From Bipolaris cookei (taxonomy: Eukaryota > Ascomycota > Dothideomycetes > Pleosporales > Pleosporaceae), in NCBI GenBank assembly GCA_002286855.1, contig NRSV01000001.1, forward strand, positions 124,001 to 188,000: 64,000 nucleotides of DNA. Direction: 5' to 3'. Shown one piece after another: positions 29,749 through 39,978 of the stretch. Under the pieces are notes generated by a model. That model ran no database searches. It was not told the DNA's origin and worked only from the letters and a program-made list of their open reading frames with translations. The stretch's first letter is position 1; each line of letters begins with the position of its first letter. A program made the position numbers and the translations under genes.

Positions 29749-31979
29749 ATGTGCGGCATCACTTGTGCGGTTGCGCTGCGCGATCACGGACCGCTGCTAG
29801 CTGGAGATTCGGCGGCGCTGAGCACCACGCTGGAAAAGAGTTTGGATATGATTAAGCATCGCGGGCCGGACGCAAATGGGCATTGGATTAGCGAGGGTTG
29901 TCGCGTTGGTATGTATTTTTGGATTGTTAGGGATTGAGTGATGTTTGGATGCGGGTTATTTGTTAAATGGACCACATGACTAATGTCTATCTTTTTTTGG
30001 CGATACACAGCACTTGGACATAATCGACTTGCGATTGTCGATTTGAATCCTGAGGGGGAACAGCCTTTTCATGATGCAGAGGAGACGGTACATGCGGTTG
30101 TGAATGGAGAGCTTTATGGGTATGAAGAGATAAGAGAGGAGCTGAGTCGCGAGGGGTATAGGTTTAAGAGTCGGTCGGATTCGGAGATTGCGCTGGCATT
30201 GTATAAGAAGCATGGGGTATCGTTTTTGGAGTATTTGAGGGGAGAGTTTTCATTGTGCTTGTATGATTCGCTTGCGAAGGTGGTCATCGCTGCTTGTGAT
30301 CGGTATGCGATCAAGCCGATGTATTATACCTTTTCAGACGGAAAACTTTTGGTAGGAACTTCCTTCATTTGATGGAAGACATCTAATGCTTACGTTAGCT
30401 TTCTAGGTTGCTTCGGAGATGAAGGCCTTCCTTCCGTTCGGATGGAAACCGGAATGGGATGTACAAAGCATAAAGGACGTCGGTTGGCTCTGCGATGGAC
30501 GAACGATTTTCCAGGGCGTATCGAAGATACTGCCTGGTCACTATCTGGTGTGCAGGTCGTTTAATACAATATCGCAGTACAAGTACTGGGATGTCCAATT
30601 CAAAGATAAGGTAATTTCAGTATCACCTGAAAGGAAGCCCCACTGACAGCCTACAGCAACAAGTGGAAACACGAAGTGAACAGGAAATGATCGAGGGCGT
30701 TCGTGAACGCCTTCTAGACGCTGTTCGCGATCGTCTCCGCGCTGATGTACCAATTGGCGTCTTTTTGAGTGGCGGCATCGACTCTAGCGCAATAGCAGGT
30801 ATGATCAAGCACCTGATGGACACTGAAGGCGCACGACTGGGCACGGCACCCGCATCCGAGCGAATGAATTGCTTCAGCGTCAAGTTCATAGGTGAAGAAC
30901 ACGACGAAGAACCCATCGCGCGCCGAACTGCAGAGTGGCTAGGAGTCAAAATGCATCACTGTGAGATGACCGAGGAGAACTTCGCTGCCAACATCGAAAC
31001 CGCAGTATGGCACAACGAGGCTGCTGTGACAGATCTAGGCACAGTGGGAAAATTCTTGCTGTCCAAGACTACTAGTGATGCGGGAATCAAAGTCGTCTTG
31101 ACTGGTGAAGGTTCAGACGAGCATTTCGCTGGCTATCGCGAGCTACTTACCGACTTTGTTCGCGAACCCGATGCCTCGTGGCCAAACACTACTCTCTCAG
31201 AAGTCGACCGCATAGCCACTTTCAATGAACTCGAAGGTTCAGAGACTTCTGGACCCAAAGATCTCCCCACCTCCGCCGCCGTACGCGCTCAGGTAAACAA
31301 TACCTCGTTCCTCGGTTTCACCCAAACCGCTTCCCTTCGCGACACTCTCTTCACACCTTGGGTACCCCGTGAATTTGGTACAAGCGACAAGCGTCTCACA
31401 GCCGTAAACTCCCTCGACGGCTGCACCCGCGAACTCATGGCCAAAAAATGGCACCCCCTACACACATCTCTCTACATCTGGACGAAATCCAGTCTCGCAA
31501 ACGGTCTCCTTACTGTCCTTGGTGATCGCTGCGAGATGGCACACAGCGTTGAAGGACGCCAGCCGTTTCTCGACCACCGCCTTACAGAGTACGTCATGGC
31601 GCTACCGCCGTCTGTGAAATTGCATTATGACTCCGCCACCCGCTCTTTTAGTGAGAAGTGGGTTCTCAAAGAAGCTATGAAGCCGTTTATTACTCCTGAG
31701 CTATATAAACGTAAAAAACATCCTTTTTCGGCGCCTGTGCGGTATAAACCGGATGGACCAGTGCACAAGTTGTTTGAGAGGCTGATTACGAAAGAGAATG
31801 TAGAGAATCTGGGGTTCTTGGAGTGGGATAAGTGTAAGGACTTGCTACATGATGCTATTTATGATGGGAACAGGCCGAAATGGAGTCAGATGATTCTTGT
31901 GGGACAGTTTGTCATTTTGAGCAAACAGTTTGGGGTCAAGAAGGCGATGCCGGAATATGCTAGTCTCAATGGCTTTTGA
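29749..31979 (+). CDS. Asparagine synthetase (glutamine-hydrolysing, AsnB type)
   Basis: Exons 29749-29908, 30011-30351, 30407-30610 and 30657-31979 give 675 aa. The start at 29749 is fixed because MCGIT must expose Cys2, the N-terminal nucleophile of class II glutamine amidotransferases; upstream frame extension would abolish activity. The glutaminase domain continues with KHRGPDANGHW, ALGHNRLAIVDL and VVNGELYGYEEIR. The synthetase domain has the pyrophosphate loop FLSGGIDSSAIAG and later VLTGEGSDEHFAGY and EGRQPFLDHRLTEYV. It converts aspartate, glutamine and ATP to asparagine. The length is nearer the long bacterial AsnB type than yeast Asn1. Confidence 0.92.
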
Positions 31980-32172
31980 TCATATCATATTGCTGGCATA
32001 TATGGCCGGTAGGTACAAGTATCATGCATTTGATATGCATATTCCCCTACAAAACAGGGTTATCAACCGATTCTTCCTGAATGATTGACTTGATTTGATA
32101 CATTATGAAAAGCCCATCGAAGACCGACACAAAGCTAGGATGGAGTAGTAGCAATTTTTTAAACTACCTACT

Positions 32173-33585
32173 TCAATCCCTATTCCGGCTTGGGCTCCAT
32201 CGCTTGAATACGAATTCTCGAACCTTGTACTTCTTCAGTACACTGCCAATATCAACCTTGAACCCTCCCAGCTCTGTAGCGCTCGTATCCCATGGTTTCG
32301 GGACTTCAACGTAGACCAACATGAGCGTCTTCATAACTTGGGTCTGTACTCGATTGACCCTGTGAAACCACCACCAGTCCTTGCGCTGCTTATCCGCAAT
32401 CTTCAACTCACCACCCAATTTTTCATTCCAGTACGGAGCCGAGTATGATGGTATGATCATTATTGCGAATTCCGCATGGGTGAATGCAGGACCGCGCATG
32501 TAAAGCAGATAATCAACAGCGAACTTGATACCAGGACGAACAACCCAACCAAGAGAGCGGAAGTGGTGGAAGACGACATACTTCAGCAGGAAATGATTAT
32601 CTGGAGCGATAGATGGGATGCAGGACATAGCCGGATCGACTTGCGTAGCGGCTTTACTCATGTTGTATGCAGCATGAAGACGTGTCAGAGTTCTCTCACT
32701 GTCCGCGGTGTCGTTGGGAGTCGATGCATGTGCACAATACAGTCGGAGCAAGTACCAAGCTGGGTAAGGTTCCGACTGCCCATTGGACTCAATGGCGCCA
32801 ACGTTGACCACATCCAGAGCACCAAGTACATAGGAGAGAAAGAAAGCCTCCTCAGGCGTGAGCTGAAGGTGCTCCAGATCTGGGATATCGATTTCCTCGA
32901 GTTCAGTGCTGGCTTCTTCTTCTGCCAGTATAGTATTTGTGGCCTCATCTATAGTAGGAACCTTGACATTGTCAGGGGCGGTGACGTCTTTGGAATCACC
33001 GTCTACAAGCTCATCGACAGTAGCTTCTGGTACCAGTTTGCCTTCTTGCCGGAGTTGTTGCTCAATAGCTTCACGTTGAGCCTTGGCTCTTTCTAACTTG
33101 AATTGCCTTCGCTCCTCTCGCCTAGATTGAGTAACTTCTGTGCTAGTCTTCGATGCTTGTGCTCCCCGTCGGCGCTTTTCCGCGACCAGCCACTGCGGTT
33201 CGCTTCTGCTAAGCGAGCCTTTTCCCCAAAATCCCTGTTCCCAGAGGGCTCGAATTGACGCTGGATCGGTGACGTGAATCGACCGCGTCTCTACAGAGTA
33301 GTAGGCCTTGTGGATAACGTTATGCGACTTGGGTGGCCAAAGAGACTGCGAAAGGAGACTAATGGCCAGTCGCACGAGAGAGATTGGATTGTGAGGGACA
33401 AAGGCAGGTAGCGCATAGACATCTATTGGAAGAGGTTTGGAATGTATCTCATTGTAGTTGGGTCTGCGTGGACGAGGTTTCCTCGAAGCACCGTTGCTTG
33501 GCTTCTCTTGATTTCGTTCAGTCGTGCCAGCTGGATGGGCATTGCCTGCAGTATCAGCCTGCATAGGCTGAACAGCTTCGGCCAT
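32173..33585 (-). CDS. SEN2: tRNA-splicing endonuclease subunit Sen2
   Basis: From the ATG at 33585 (MAEAVQPMQADTAGN) an uninterrupted 470-aa frame. The N-terminal half has family blocks (PLPIDVYALPAFVPHNP, GFWGKGSLSRSEPQW) and a charged coiled-coil linker (RREERRQFKLERAKAQREAI). The C-terminal nuclease domain carries the catalytic triad Y362 (YLLYMRGP), H370 (FTHAEFAIMI) and K419 (QVMKTLMLVYVE), as in yeast Sen2. With Sen34, Sen54 and Sen15 it cuts tRNA introns, cleaving the 5' splice site. The frame stays open to an ATG at 33660, but that extension is not conserved in character. Confidence 0.93.
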   Translation of the reverse strand: MAEAVQPMQADTAGNAHPAGTTERNQEKPSNGASRKPRPRRPNYNEIHSKPLPIDVYALPAFVPHNPISLVRLAISLLSQSLWPPKSHNVIHKAYYSVETRSIHVTDPASIRALWEQGFWGKGSLSRSEPQWLVAEKRRRGAQASKTSTEVTQSRREERRQFKLERAKAQREAIEQQLRQEGKLVPEATVDELVDGDSKDVTAPDNVKVPTIDEATNTILAEEEASTELEEIDIPDLEHLQLTPEEAFFLSYVLGALDVVNVGAIESNGQSEPYPAWYLLRLYCAHASTPNDTADSERTLTRLHAAYNMSKAATQVDPAMSCIPSIAPDNHFLLKYVVFHHFRSLGWVVRPGIKFAVDYLLYMRGPAFTHAEFAIMIIPSYSAPYWNEKLGGELKIADKQRKDWWWFHRVNRVQTQVMKTLMLVYVEVPKPWDTSATELGGFKVDIGSVLKKYKVREFVFKRWSPSRNRD

Positions 33586-34372
33586 GTCTGGCAGTAGAAG
33601 CTTGATGTTTGAGGAAACTACACGGTGATTAGCGAATATGCATAGACCGAATTTGCTCAACGCGCGGCGAGTATATGTATATCAGATACCGTTGTAGTCT
33701 ATTGTAACGGAAACAGCATCGATCACCTAACGCAGTCAAGTGAATGCCAGCGCCGGCGATCGTATAAGTAAAAAGATGTCATCATAAAATGGGTGGCCTC
33801 CGGGGTACGAAAGAGCAGATTGTGGGTGCAAGCACACAGAACCAACATTGCATAAGCATGTCGCACAATGTCTGGCACTCCAAGCAGCAGAGAAAGAACA
33901 GTAAACAACTTACCCAGTCTTTACGACGTCACGTAATGGCGCTGTGGATGAGCGTTGTCAGCGTCATGGCGAGTGTGTTGAGAGAAAGTGCAAAGCTCAA
34001 AAACTTTAGACATGAGTCTTCGCCAAGCCCCGCTCCGATTGGCTGTGGCCCGGGCTCACGACAATTTGATTGCTAGACAACCACCACGATATACTTTTGG
34101 GATCTGCACGGCCTCACGCAGCGATTGAAAACTTGCTTCGAGATCTAATTTGGACGATTTTGTTGAAGTCGCTTATTAGACTGCATTGGCGAATGACTTC
34201 GTCGTTATGACATAATAAGAAGGGAGCGACTTCTCAGAAATAGCAGACGCACCTTTGCGACGCCACACAAGAGCAACCAGGCGTCTTCACCCGTTCATTG
34301 AATCTGCCTGATTTAATCAACACTTTATTGTAAAATCCTGCGTGTTCGGACACGTAATACTGAGATCTCAAG
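33586..34372. other. Divergent intergenic region, SEN2 / scramblase
   Basis: 0.79 kb containing both promoters. A near-palindrome TTACGACGTCACGTAA lies at 33921-33936 and could be a bZIP site. No gene. Confidence 0.45.
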
Positions 34373-36091
34373 ATGCTACCGGCCGCAAGGTGGTCCGCCA
34401 GGCCATCACGACAACTCCTTCGATCGCTCAGCAAAAAGAGCACGCCGTCTGTCGTCAGATCCCATATTCTCCGGCCGAACTGGGTGTATCAGCGAACCGA
34501 TTCAGCATACTCAACTAAGATACCAGGAAATGAGCCATCATCTAATAATACCAATGAGTCTCCAAAGGATTCCTCAAAAGTTGATGCGGTATCAAATGCT
34601 CTCGCTACCACACCTGATTCGGAGAACAATCTCATCACGCCAGTGTACATGCCGGAGGATCCCCACGCAGTCCTCAAGCAGAGTCATCCTGCCATGCGCC
34701 TCCTTGATAACTCCTCGCTTATTGTACAGCGGCAGCTCGAGATGATGAACGTACTCATGGGTTTCGAACAGGCGAACCGCTACGTTATCATGGATCCACA
34801 CGGCAACCACATCGGATACCTGGCCGAGCAGGAGCATGGCATAGGCAACGCAGTGGCGAGACAAATGTTCAAAACCCATCGGAGCTTCACCACGCATGTA
34901 TTCGATCGTGATGAGAAGGAAATACTTCGATTTCACCGACCATTTAGCTGGATCAGTTCGAGAATACGGGTCTATGATGCCATAGGACAGAACGGCGCGA
35001 CATATACTAGCTCGAACAGTTTGCAAGGTACGAGCGCAGCAAGCATCGTGAATCAAACGAGCGCAAACATCTCAAGCTTGCCGTTGCAAGACATGAGGAT
35101 CATAGGAGCTGCGGAGCAAGAATGGGCGCCACTCAGGAGGAAATACAACCTATTTGTGGCGCGAAATCTAGATGACGCCCCGGCTGCACCCGGGACACCG
35201 CAAATAGCATCTGGCGACCTGCCTATCTCAAGTTCAAAAGCAGTCACAATAGCCGAGGGTGATACACGAGACGTCGGCATGCTTCAGTTTGCTAGGGTTG
35301 ATGAACCTTTTCTGTCCTGGGACTTTAGTTTGATGACCGAGGATGGACGCTTGGCAGGCTCCGTCAATCGCAACTTTGGTGGCTTCGCTCGGGAAATTTT
35401 TACAGATACTGGAGCCTACGCGCTTCGAATGGATGCTGCTGGGCTGGCAAACGAACCAGCACATCTGATCTCGAAGACCGGGGAACAGAGCAGGCCATCA
35501 TTAGATCAACACCCAGGTATGACGCTCGATCAACGAGCGGTCATGCTTGCTACAGCGGTCAGCATCGATTTCGATTACTTCAGCCGACATAGCGGCTCAG
35601 GAGGAATGTGGCCAATGTGGATGCCCTGGATCGGTGGTAGTGGTGAAGCTGCTGCCGGTGCTGCTGCCGGGGGCGCTGCAGCAGGAGAAGCAGGCGCTGC
35701 TGGGGCTGGGGCTGTCGGGGCGGCTAGCGAAACTGGCATCGCCGGTGAAGTCGGTGGTGCAGCCCGAGGTCTAGGTGTAGGAGAAGGTGCTGCGACTGGT
35801 GCTGCAACAATGGCAGGCTATGAGGCCATGCAAAGAGGCAGAGAAACTGCGCAGCAACGAGACGATGCTTCACCACAAGCTACTGACCCATATCAGCCAG
35901 ACCCAAATCAACAGTCTGGTACAAGCCAAGTTGGCGAAGATGTCTGGGGTGAAACTCAAGATCCTGGGTTTGGATCTAGAGGCCAGGATCAAGACTTCTG
36001 GAGTAACCAGGGTGGTCAAGGTGGTGGCGATGCTGGCGCCGGGGACGGAGGTGGATTTAGCTGGACCGACATTTTCGGAGACGGAGAATAG
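34373..36091 (+). CDS. Mitochondrial phospholipid scramblase-family protein (Aim25-like)
   Basis: An intronless 572-aa frame. The N-terminus is Arg/Ser-rich (MLPAARWSARPSRQLLRSLS), a likely mitochondrial presequence. Residues about 95-410 form the scramblase/LURP fold: LLDNSSLIVQRQLEMMNVLMGFEQANRY, LRFHRPFSWISSRIRVYD, QEWAPLRRKYNLF, FLSWDFSLMTEDGRLAGSVNRNF and a C-terminal LDQRAVMLATAVSIDFDYFS. The Ca-independent fungal relatives (yeast Aim25) are mitochondrial. The tail after about residue 415 is a low-complexity Gly/Ala run and then a Gln/Gly/Asp-rich disordered segment. The family link is firm, but the actual lipid-moving activity is unproven for this group. Confidence 0.88.
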   Translation: MLPAARWSARPSRQLLRSLSKKSTPSVVRSHILRPNWVYQRTDSAYSTKIPGNEPSSNNTNESPKDSSKVDAVSNALATTPDSENNLITPVYMPEDPHAVLKQSHPAMRLLDNSSLIVQRQLEMMNVLMGFEQANRYVIMDPHGNHIGYLAEQEHGIGNAVARQMFKTHRSFTTHVFDRDEKEILRFHRPFSWISSRIRVYDAIGQNGATYTSSNSLQGTSAASIVNQTSANISSLPLQDMRIIGAAEQEWAPLRRKYNLFVARNLDDAPAAPGTPQIASGDLPISSSKAVTIAEGDTRDVGMLQFARVDEPFLSWDFSLMTEDGRLAGSVNRNFGGFAREIFTDTGAYALRMDAAGLANEPAHLISKTGEQSRPSLDQHPGMTLDQRAVMLATAVSIDFDYFSRHSGSGGMWPMWMPWIGGSGEAAAGAAAGGAAAGEAGAAGAGAVGAASETGIAGEVGGAARGLGVGEGAATGAATMAGYEAMQRGRETAQQRDDASPQATDPYQPDPNQQSGTSQVGEDVWGETQDPGFGSRGQDQDFWSNQGGQGGGDAGAGDGGGFSWTDIFGDGE

Positions 36092-36397
36092 GAATTAGTC
36101 GGATGTATCATTTCTAGCAATATTTACATGTAACATATATTTCATGGCTGACAGAAAGACTAAGTATGGACAACGCTTGCTTGCGCATGGGACTGATATG
36201 GCAGGCCTTGGCGAAGTGTACGTCTTGTGGCAGCCAGCAGGATGCAGCATTTCGAACAGGAAACGCTATGCATAGAATTTTCATTTATAATTAATGATAT
36301 TTGTGTCTTGTGGCGTTATCAACCAAGATGAGATCAATTCAAAAATCTGTGTTAGGATCACGCTATATGCCTCAAACTACACTGTAAAGACATCTAG
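36092..36397. other. Convergent 3' spacer, AT-rich
   Basis: It lies between the scramblase end and the broken hypothetical gene. No gene is seen. Confidence 0.45.
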
Positions 36398-38185
36398 CTA
36401 CGAACAAACAACTATAAACCACCACACAAGCTTTGCTGTCCTAGGGATTTCTGTCCAATATGGACTCTCCTCGCCGTTGCAAATGACCTTTGTGTAAGGG
36501 CCAAGTTCAGTTTCTCCAGAAAAGAAATACACCGGTGTTGTCAGGTCAAAATCCTCCACATCGTAATCGAATCTACATTGCCCTAATGGTTCCTGGTGAT
36601 TTTCATAAGACAGTAGCATTCCCATGGTCGTTTTTTAAAATTCCTTATTATTTACAAACATCTATATACAAGTTACTCCAGAGAGATATGCAGACACGTA
36701 CCACTGCGGTATCCAATGGTTGGGGAAAGTATACGCAGCTTGGCAAGGTAGATTGGCGAGCGGCCCTATTGGCTTCTCTTCGTGGGTAACACCAATCTTT
36801 GTTTGTATTGAGGATACAGTCACCTTGTTGTTATAGCAGAAACCCGTGATTCGATAGGCATTCTGCTTAAGTAGAAGTTCATACCGGTATAGATACTCGC
36901 GTTCCCTCGGCACATAATGCCCAAAGGTACAGGTACGTTCAAATGATGTGTTTAACTGTTTCGACGTAAGATTTTTACACACAAACGGATATGCTACTTA
37001 CCACGATAATAGGCTGTCGAATGGCTAAATCATTGTTCAACTTACGAACCCGTGCAGCAGTAATGACCTCGCCCTTAGCAAAAGGAAGATAAACGTATGT
37101 CATGAGTTTTGAAATTACGTCCCTGGTTTGAGCATAGCTGTGTGGTTTACCACTGCGGCCATATGCTTCAAGGCTCATGAAACCTTCTAAACCGCAACCA
37201 AAAATGATTCTTCGTGTGTCGTAATTGATTTCTACATATCTCATGCGTTGAGGAAGAGACGGTTCGTGTCTGTGAAGATACCATGCAGGTACTTCAGGTT
37301 GAGATAGAAGTTGATAATCCCAGTAGGGATTCCAAAATGGTTCATGTGTGTTTGCTGATTCAACATCCACAACGATGTTCTGACCACGTCAGTGATTGTA
37401 TTAGTAATTTTTTTAGTTTATATCTTGGTGCAAATGCAAAGTTCTAGTTTGTGTGTCTCGGCTTGAATCAGTTTGTACCAGAGGCCAGCTCGCGAGTACC
37501 GAAAGTAGCCTCAGAAGTTTATGTCAATAGAAAGGACGTTTTGGCGATTGAAAACTGTGTTTTCTTGCAAGGCAACAGTCATTGCATAGCGGTGTCCTAA
37601 GAAATTGGAGTAACGAACCAGGGCTGACTCTCCTACGAACTTTAGGAGGTCGATATGGTCACTCTTCTGACTCTTTGCGAATTATAGTAAGGATTGGCCT
37701 TCCCCGAAGACTGTCGCTGGTTTTTGTGAGGCGCATGGCCACGAAAACCCTGCGATATATAACGCAAGCTCTGGTGGTAGTTTATCAGCTACTAACCGGA
37801 GGAGATTTCCGAAGCTATCTTTTGCGACATGCGCGAGCAATGCCGACCCTGGACGAGGGAAGTATTCCTTGTAGGCATTTTTCTCACTTTCGACGCTGTG
37901 TTGATTAAGGAAGTCTAGATCGTCGGGCCACAGTTCTAGCAGGTCCTGAAGTTGTAGTCGTTGTGATTCGGGAAAGAGACGGCGGTAGTATTGATAGCAA
38001 TCACAATGAATGCAGTGATATCTCGGTTCTTTATCTAACAGATGTTGATAACAATGTGTTTTCTAGCAAAACAATCGTTTGTACAGGGGAAATAAAGGCT
38101 GCTGGGCGTCCTGTAAGGCTTTCGATAGTAAGTCATACGTCTTGAAATTTGAGAGATACAAACCCGCTGCGATGTGTTCGTCTCG
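36398..38185 (-). pseudogene. Broken member of an uncharacterised fungal protein family
   Basis: Coding-like sequence runs on the minus strand from 38185, just after a TTTCTAG acceptor. It reads HIAAGLYLSNFKTYDLLSKA, LQDAQQPLFPLYKRLFC, RYHCIHCDCYQYYRRLFPES and DLLELWPDDLDFLNQHS. Three in-frame stops interrupt it: TAG 38065-38063, TAA 37684-37682 and TGA 37513-37511. All keep the same register and could each arise by one C-to-T change. The right half resumes after an acceptor near 37376 (VDVESANTHEPFWNPYWDYQ) with an intact 46-bp intron (37001-36956). A last block GMLLSYENHQEPLGQCRFDYD cannot be joined by a visible acceptor. The family is common in ascomycetes but of unknown function, with a Cys/His-rich N-terminal part. 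No start was found. Confidence 0.6.
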
Positions 38186-38880
38186 CTAGAAAGCACAGTG
38201 ATATAGCAATCATGTTGGTTGGCCCTTATGATGGAACATAGCAGACTGGTGAAGAGTGGATGGTGGGCAGCTCTTTGGTTATGTACTACGCACTTGATTA
38301 TGATTTGCTAGATAATCGCCGCTTCGGTCAAGCTACGTAACGTAACCAATTAACTTCTTCAATAAGAAGCGAGTTATGATAAGTAAGTGTGGGGTAGAGT
38401 CCACCAATCACAGGATAATGGTGCACAAGTGAGTGTTGAACTTGCTTATTAATGCGAACGAAAAGCGCAAAGCGAAAAGTGAGAATAATCAAGAATATTG
38501 TGTAGATACCACCTACTAAAACATCATCGAATGAATGTAAACTCAATAAGAAAATAGATTACTGTATATCATCGTTGGGAGATGTCAGTACTACTAAATA
38601 CTTCGATATTCTATCTATAAAGAGGTTACTGCACATATATAGTAGAAGTTGTTATATTACCCTGATTTCTATATATCCTAGGTGGCCATGTTCTAACCTA
38701 GGTAGATCTATGCCTAAACTATCCGAGCCACTCTCTTTCGGGCACAATTGACCCGTAACCTCACTATTATCCGAGCCCCGCGTGGGTGAACACGAAGGCA
38801 GGGTGGTGGTTTATAGCTGGACGTATGTTGAATATGAAAATTGCAAGCGAATCTCTTATTTGAAATTCTGTTTGGCCGCC
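38186..38880. other. AT-rich spacer before CE16 esterase
   Basis: It may contain the missing first exon of the broken gene on the minus strand, but I could not find one. Its right end is the promoter of the esterase. A 72-codon minus-strand frame at 38328-38546 has a hydrophobic segment but no similarity I recognise. Confidence 0.4.
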
Positions 38881-39918
38881 ATGAAGCTATCCACAACTTC
38901 GTGTCTCGCGTTGGCCATCTGCGCTAGTATCGTAGCAGCGGCACCGGTATCTCTGGGTACCAGAAAGACTACTTTCGACTGGACTGCTATCAACTCTCTG
39001 ATAGCCTTTGGCGACAGCTACACATTCATTCAAGGCACCCTCGGCCACCCCAACTACTCCTTCATTGGCGACAAACTAAACCTGCCCTTTACCCCCGCAC
39101 AACTCTTTTCCAACCGCATCGTGCAGAACCTCACCGGAACAGCAGAAGGCGGACCCAACTGGGTTGAGTTTCTGGCTGACTGCGGTGTAGAAAACGGGCT
39201 ACATGATCCGCAAGAATGCGACATCCAGCTCTGGAACTTTGCTTATGCAGGCGCCAATACGATTGAGGAAGCTGGTTTCACACCACTTCATCATAACCAT
39301 ACTGTTTCTCTGGAGCGCCAAGTCGAACAATTCACTTCTTATGGCAACCCTGCGCTAGAATCTATTCGTTTGAATAAGAAGCACGCGCTGGTAGCGGTTT
39401 GGATCGGTATCAACGACATCAACGATCTCGTCGCTACACAGGGTAAAAACGCTACTTTTGCGCCAGCCTATAAGAAGGTACAGGAAAACGTTTTCATGAA
39501 TGTGGAAAAGACGTACAGGCTGGGATATAGGAACTTTATGTTCATGAATCTCCCGCCTTTAAACCGTGGATCCGGTACACCTAATGTCAATGCGTCGCTC
39601 ATAGAATTGTTCAATGATATCCAGACAAGCTATGCAGACGGGTTTGCGAAAAAGCACTGCGATGCGGTGGTTCTGCAATTTGATGTTAATACTGTTCTGA
39701 ACGATGTATTGGATCGATATCAGGAGTATGGGTTCATAAACATCACGGGTTATTGCTCGGGTTATAATCAGCCAGATGTCCTGACTAGCCCGGAAAAATA
39801 TGGGTGTACGGAATTGGATACATACTTTTGGTACAACTCAGGGCATTTGACGAGCCGGACGCATGAGATTATGACGGACGTTCTGAGAAAGTGGCTGCTA
39901 GAGCAAGAAGGAAAGTAG
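38881..39918 (+). CDS. Secreted SGNH/GDSL esterase (CE16-like acetylesterase)
   Basis: 345 aa with a clear signal peptide (MKLSTTSCLALAICASIVAAA). SGNH blocks occur in order: FGDSYTF with the catalytic Ser, NFAYAGANT (block II Gly / block III Asn region), WIGINDIND, and the C-terminal NSGHLTSRTHE with the catalytic His. Several N-glycosylation sequons are present. The architecture fits fungal carbohydrate esterase family 16, which removes acetyl groups from hemicellulose-derived sugars outside the cell. No intron is needed. It converges on the MFS pseudogene 60 bp downstream. Other secreted GDSL lipases are the main alternative. Confidence 0.88.
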   Translation: MKLSTTSCLALAICASIVAAAPVSLGTRKTTFDWTAINSLIAFGDSYTFIQGTLGHPNYSFIGDKLNLPFTPAQLFSNRIVQNLTGTAEGGPNWVEFLADCGVENGLHDPQECDIQLWNFAYAGANTIEEAGFTPLHHNHTVSLERQVEQFTSYGNPALESIRLNKKHALVAVWIGINDINDLVATQGKNATFAPAYKKVQENVFMNVEKTYRLGYRNFMFMNLPPLNRGSGTPNVNASLIELFNDIQTSYADGFAKKHCDAVVLQFDVNTVLNDVLDRYQEYGFINITGYCSGYNQPDVLTSPEKYGCTELDTYFWYNSGHLTSRTHEIMTDVLRKWLLEQEGK

Positions 39919-39978
39919 TGTTTGTAGCTACCAGAAATTATTCACTCGGAATCTGCCATTATGAAACGCCAATCTAAC

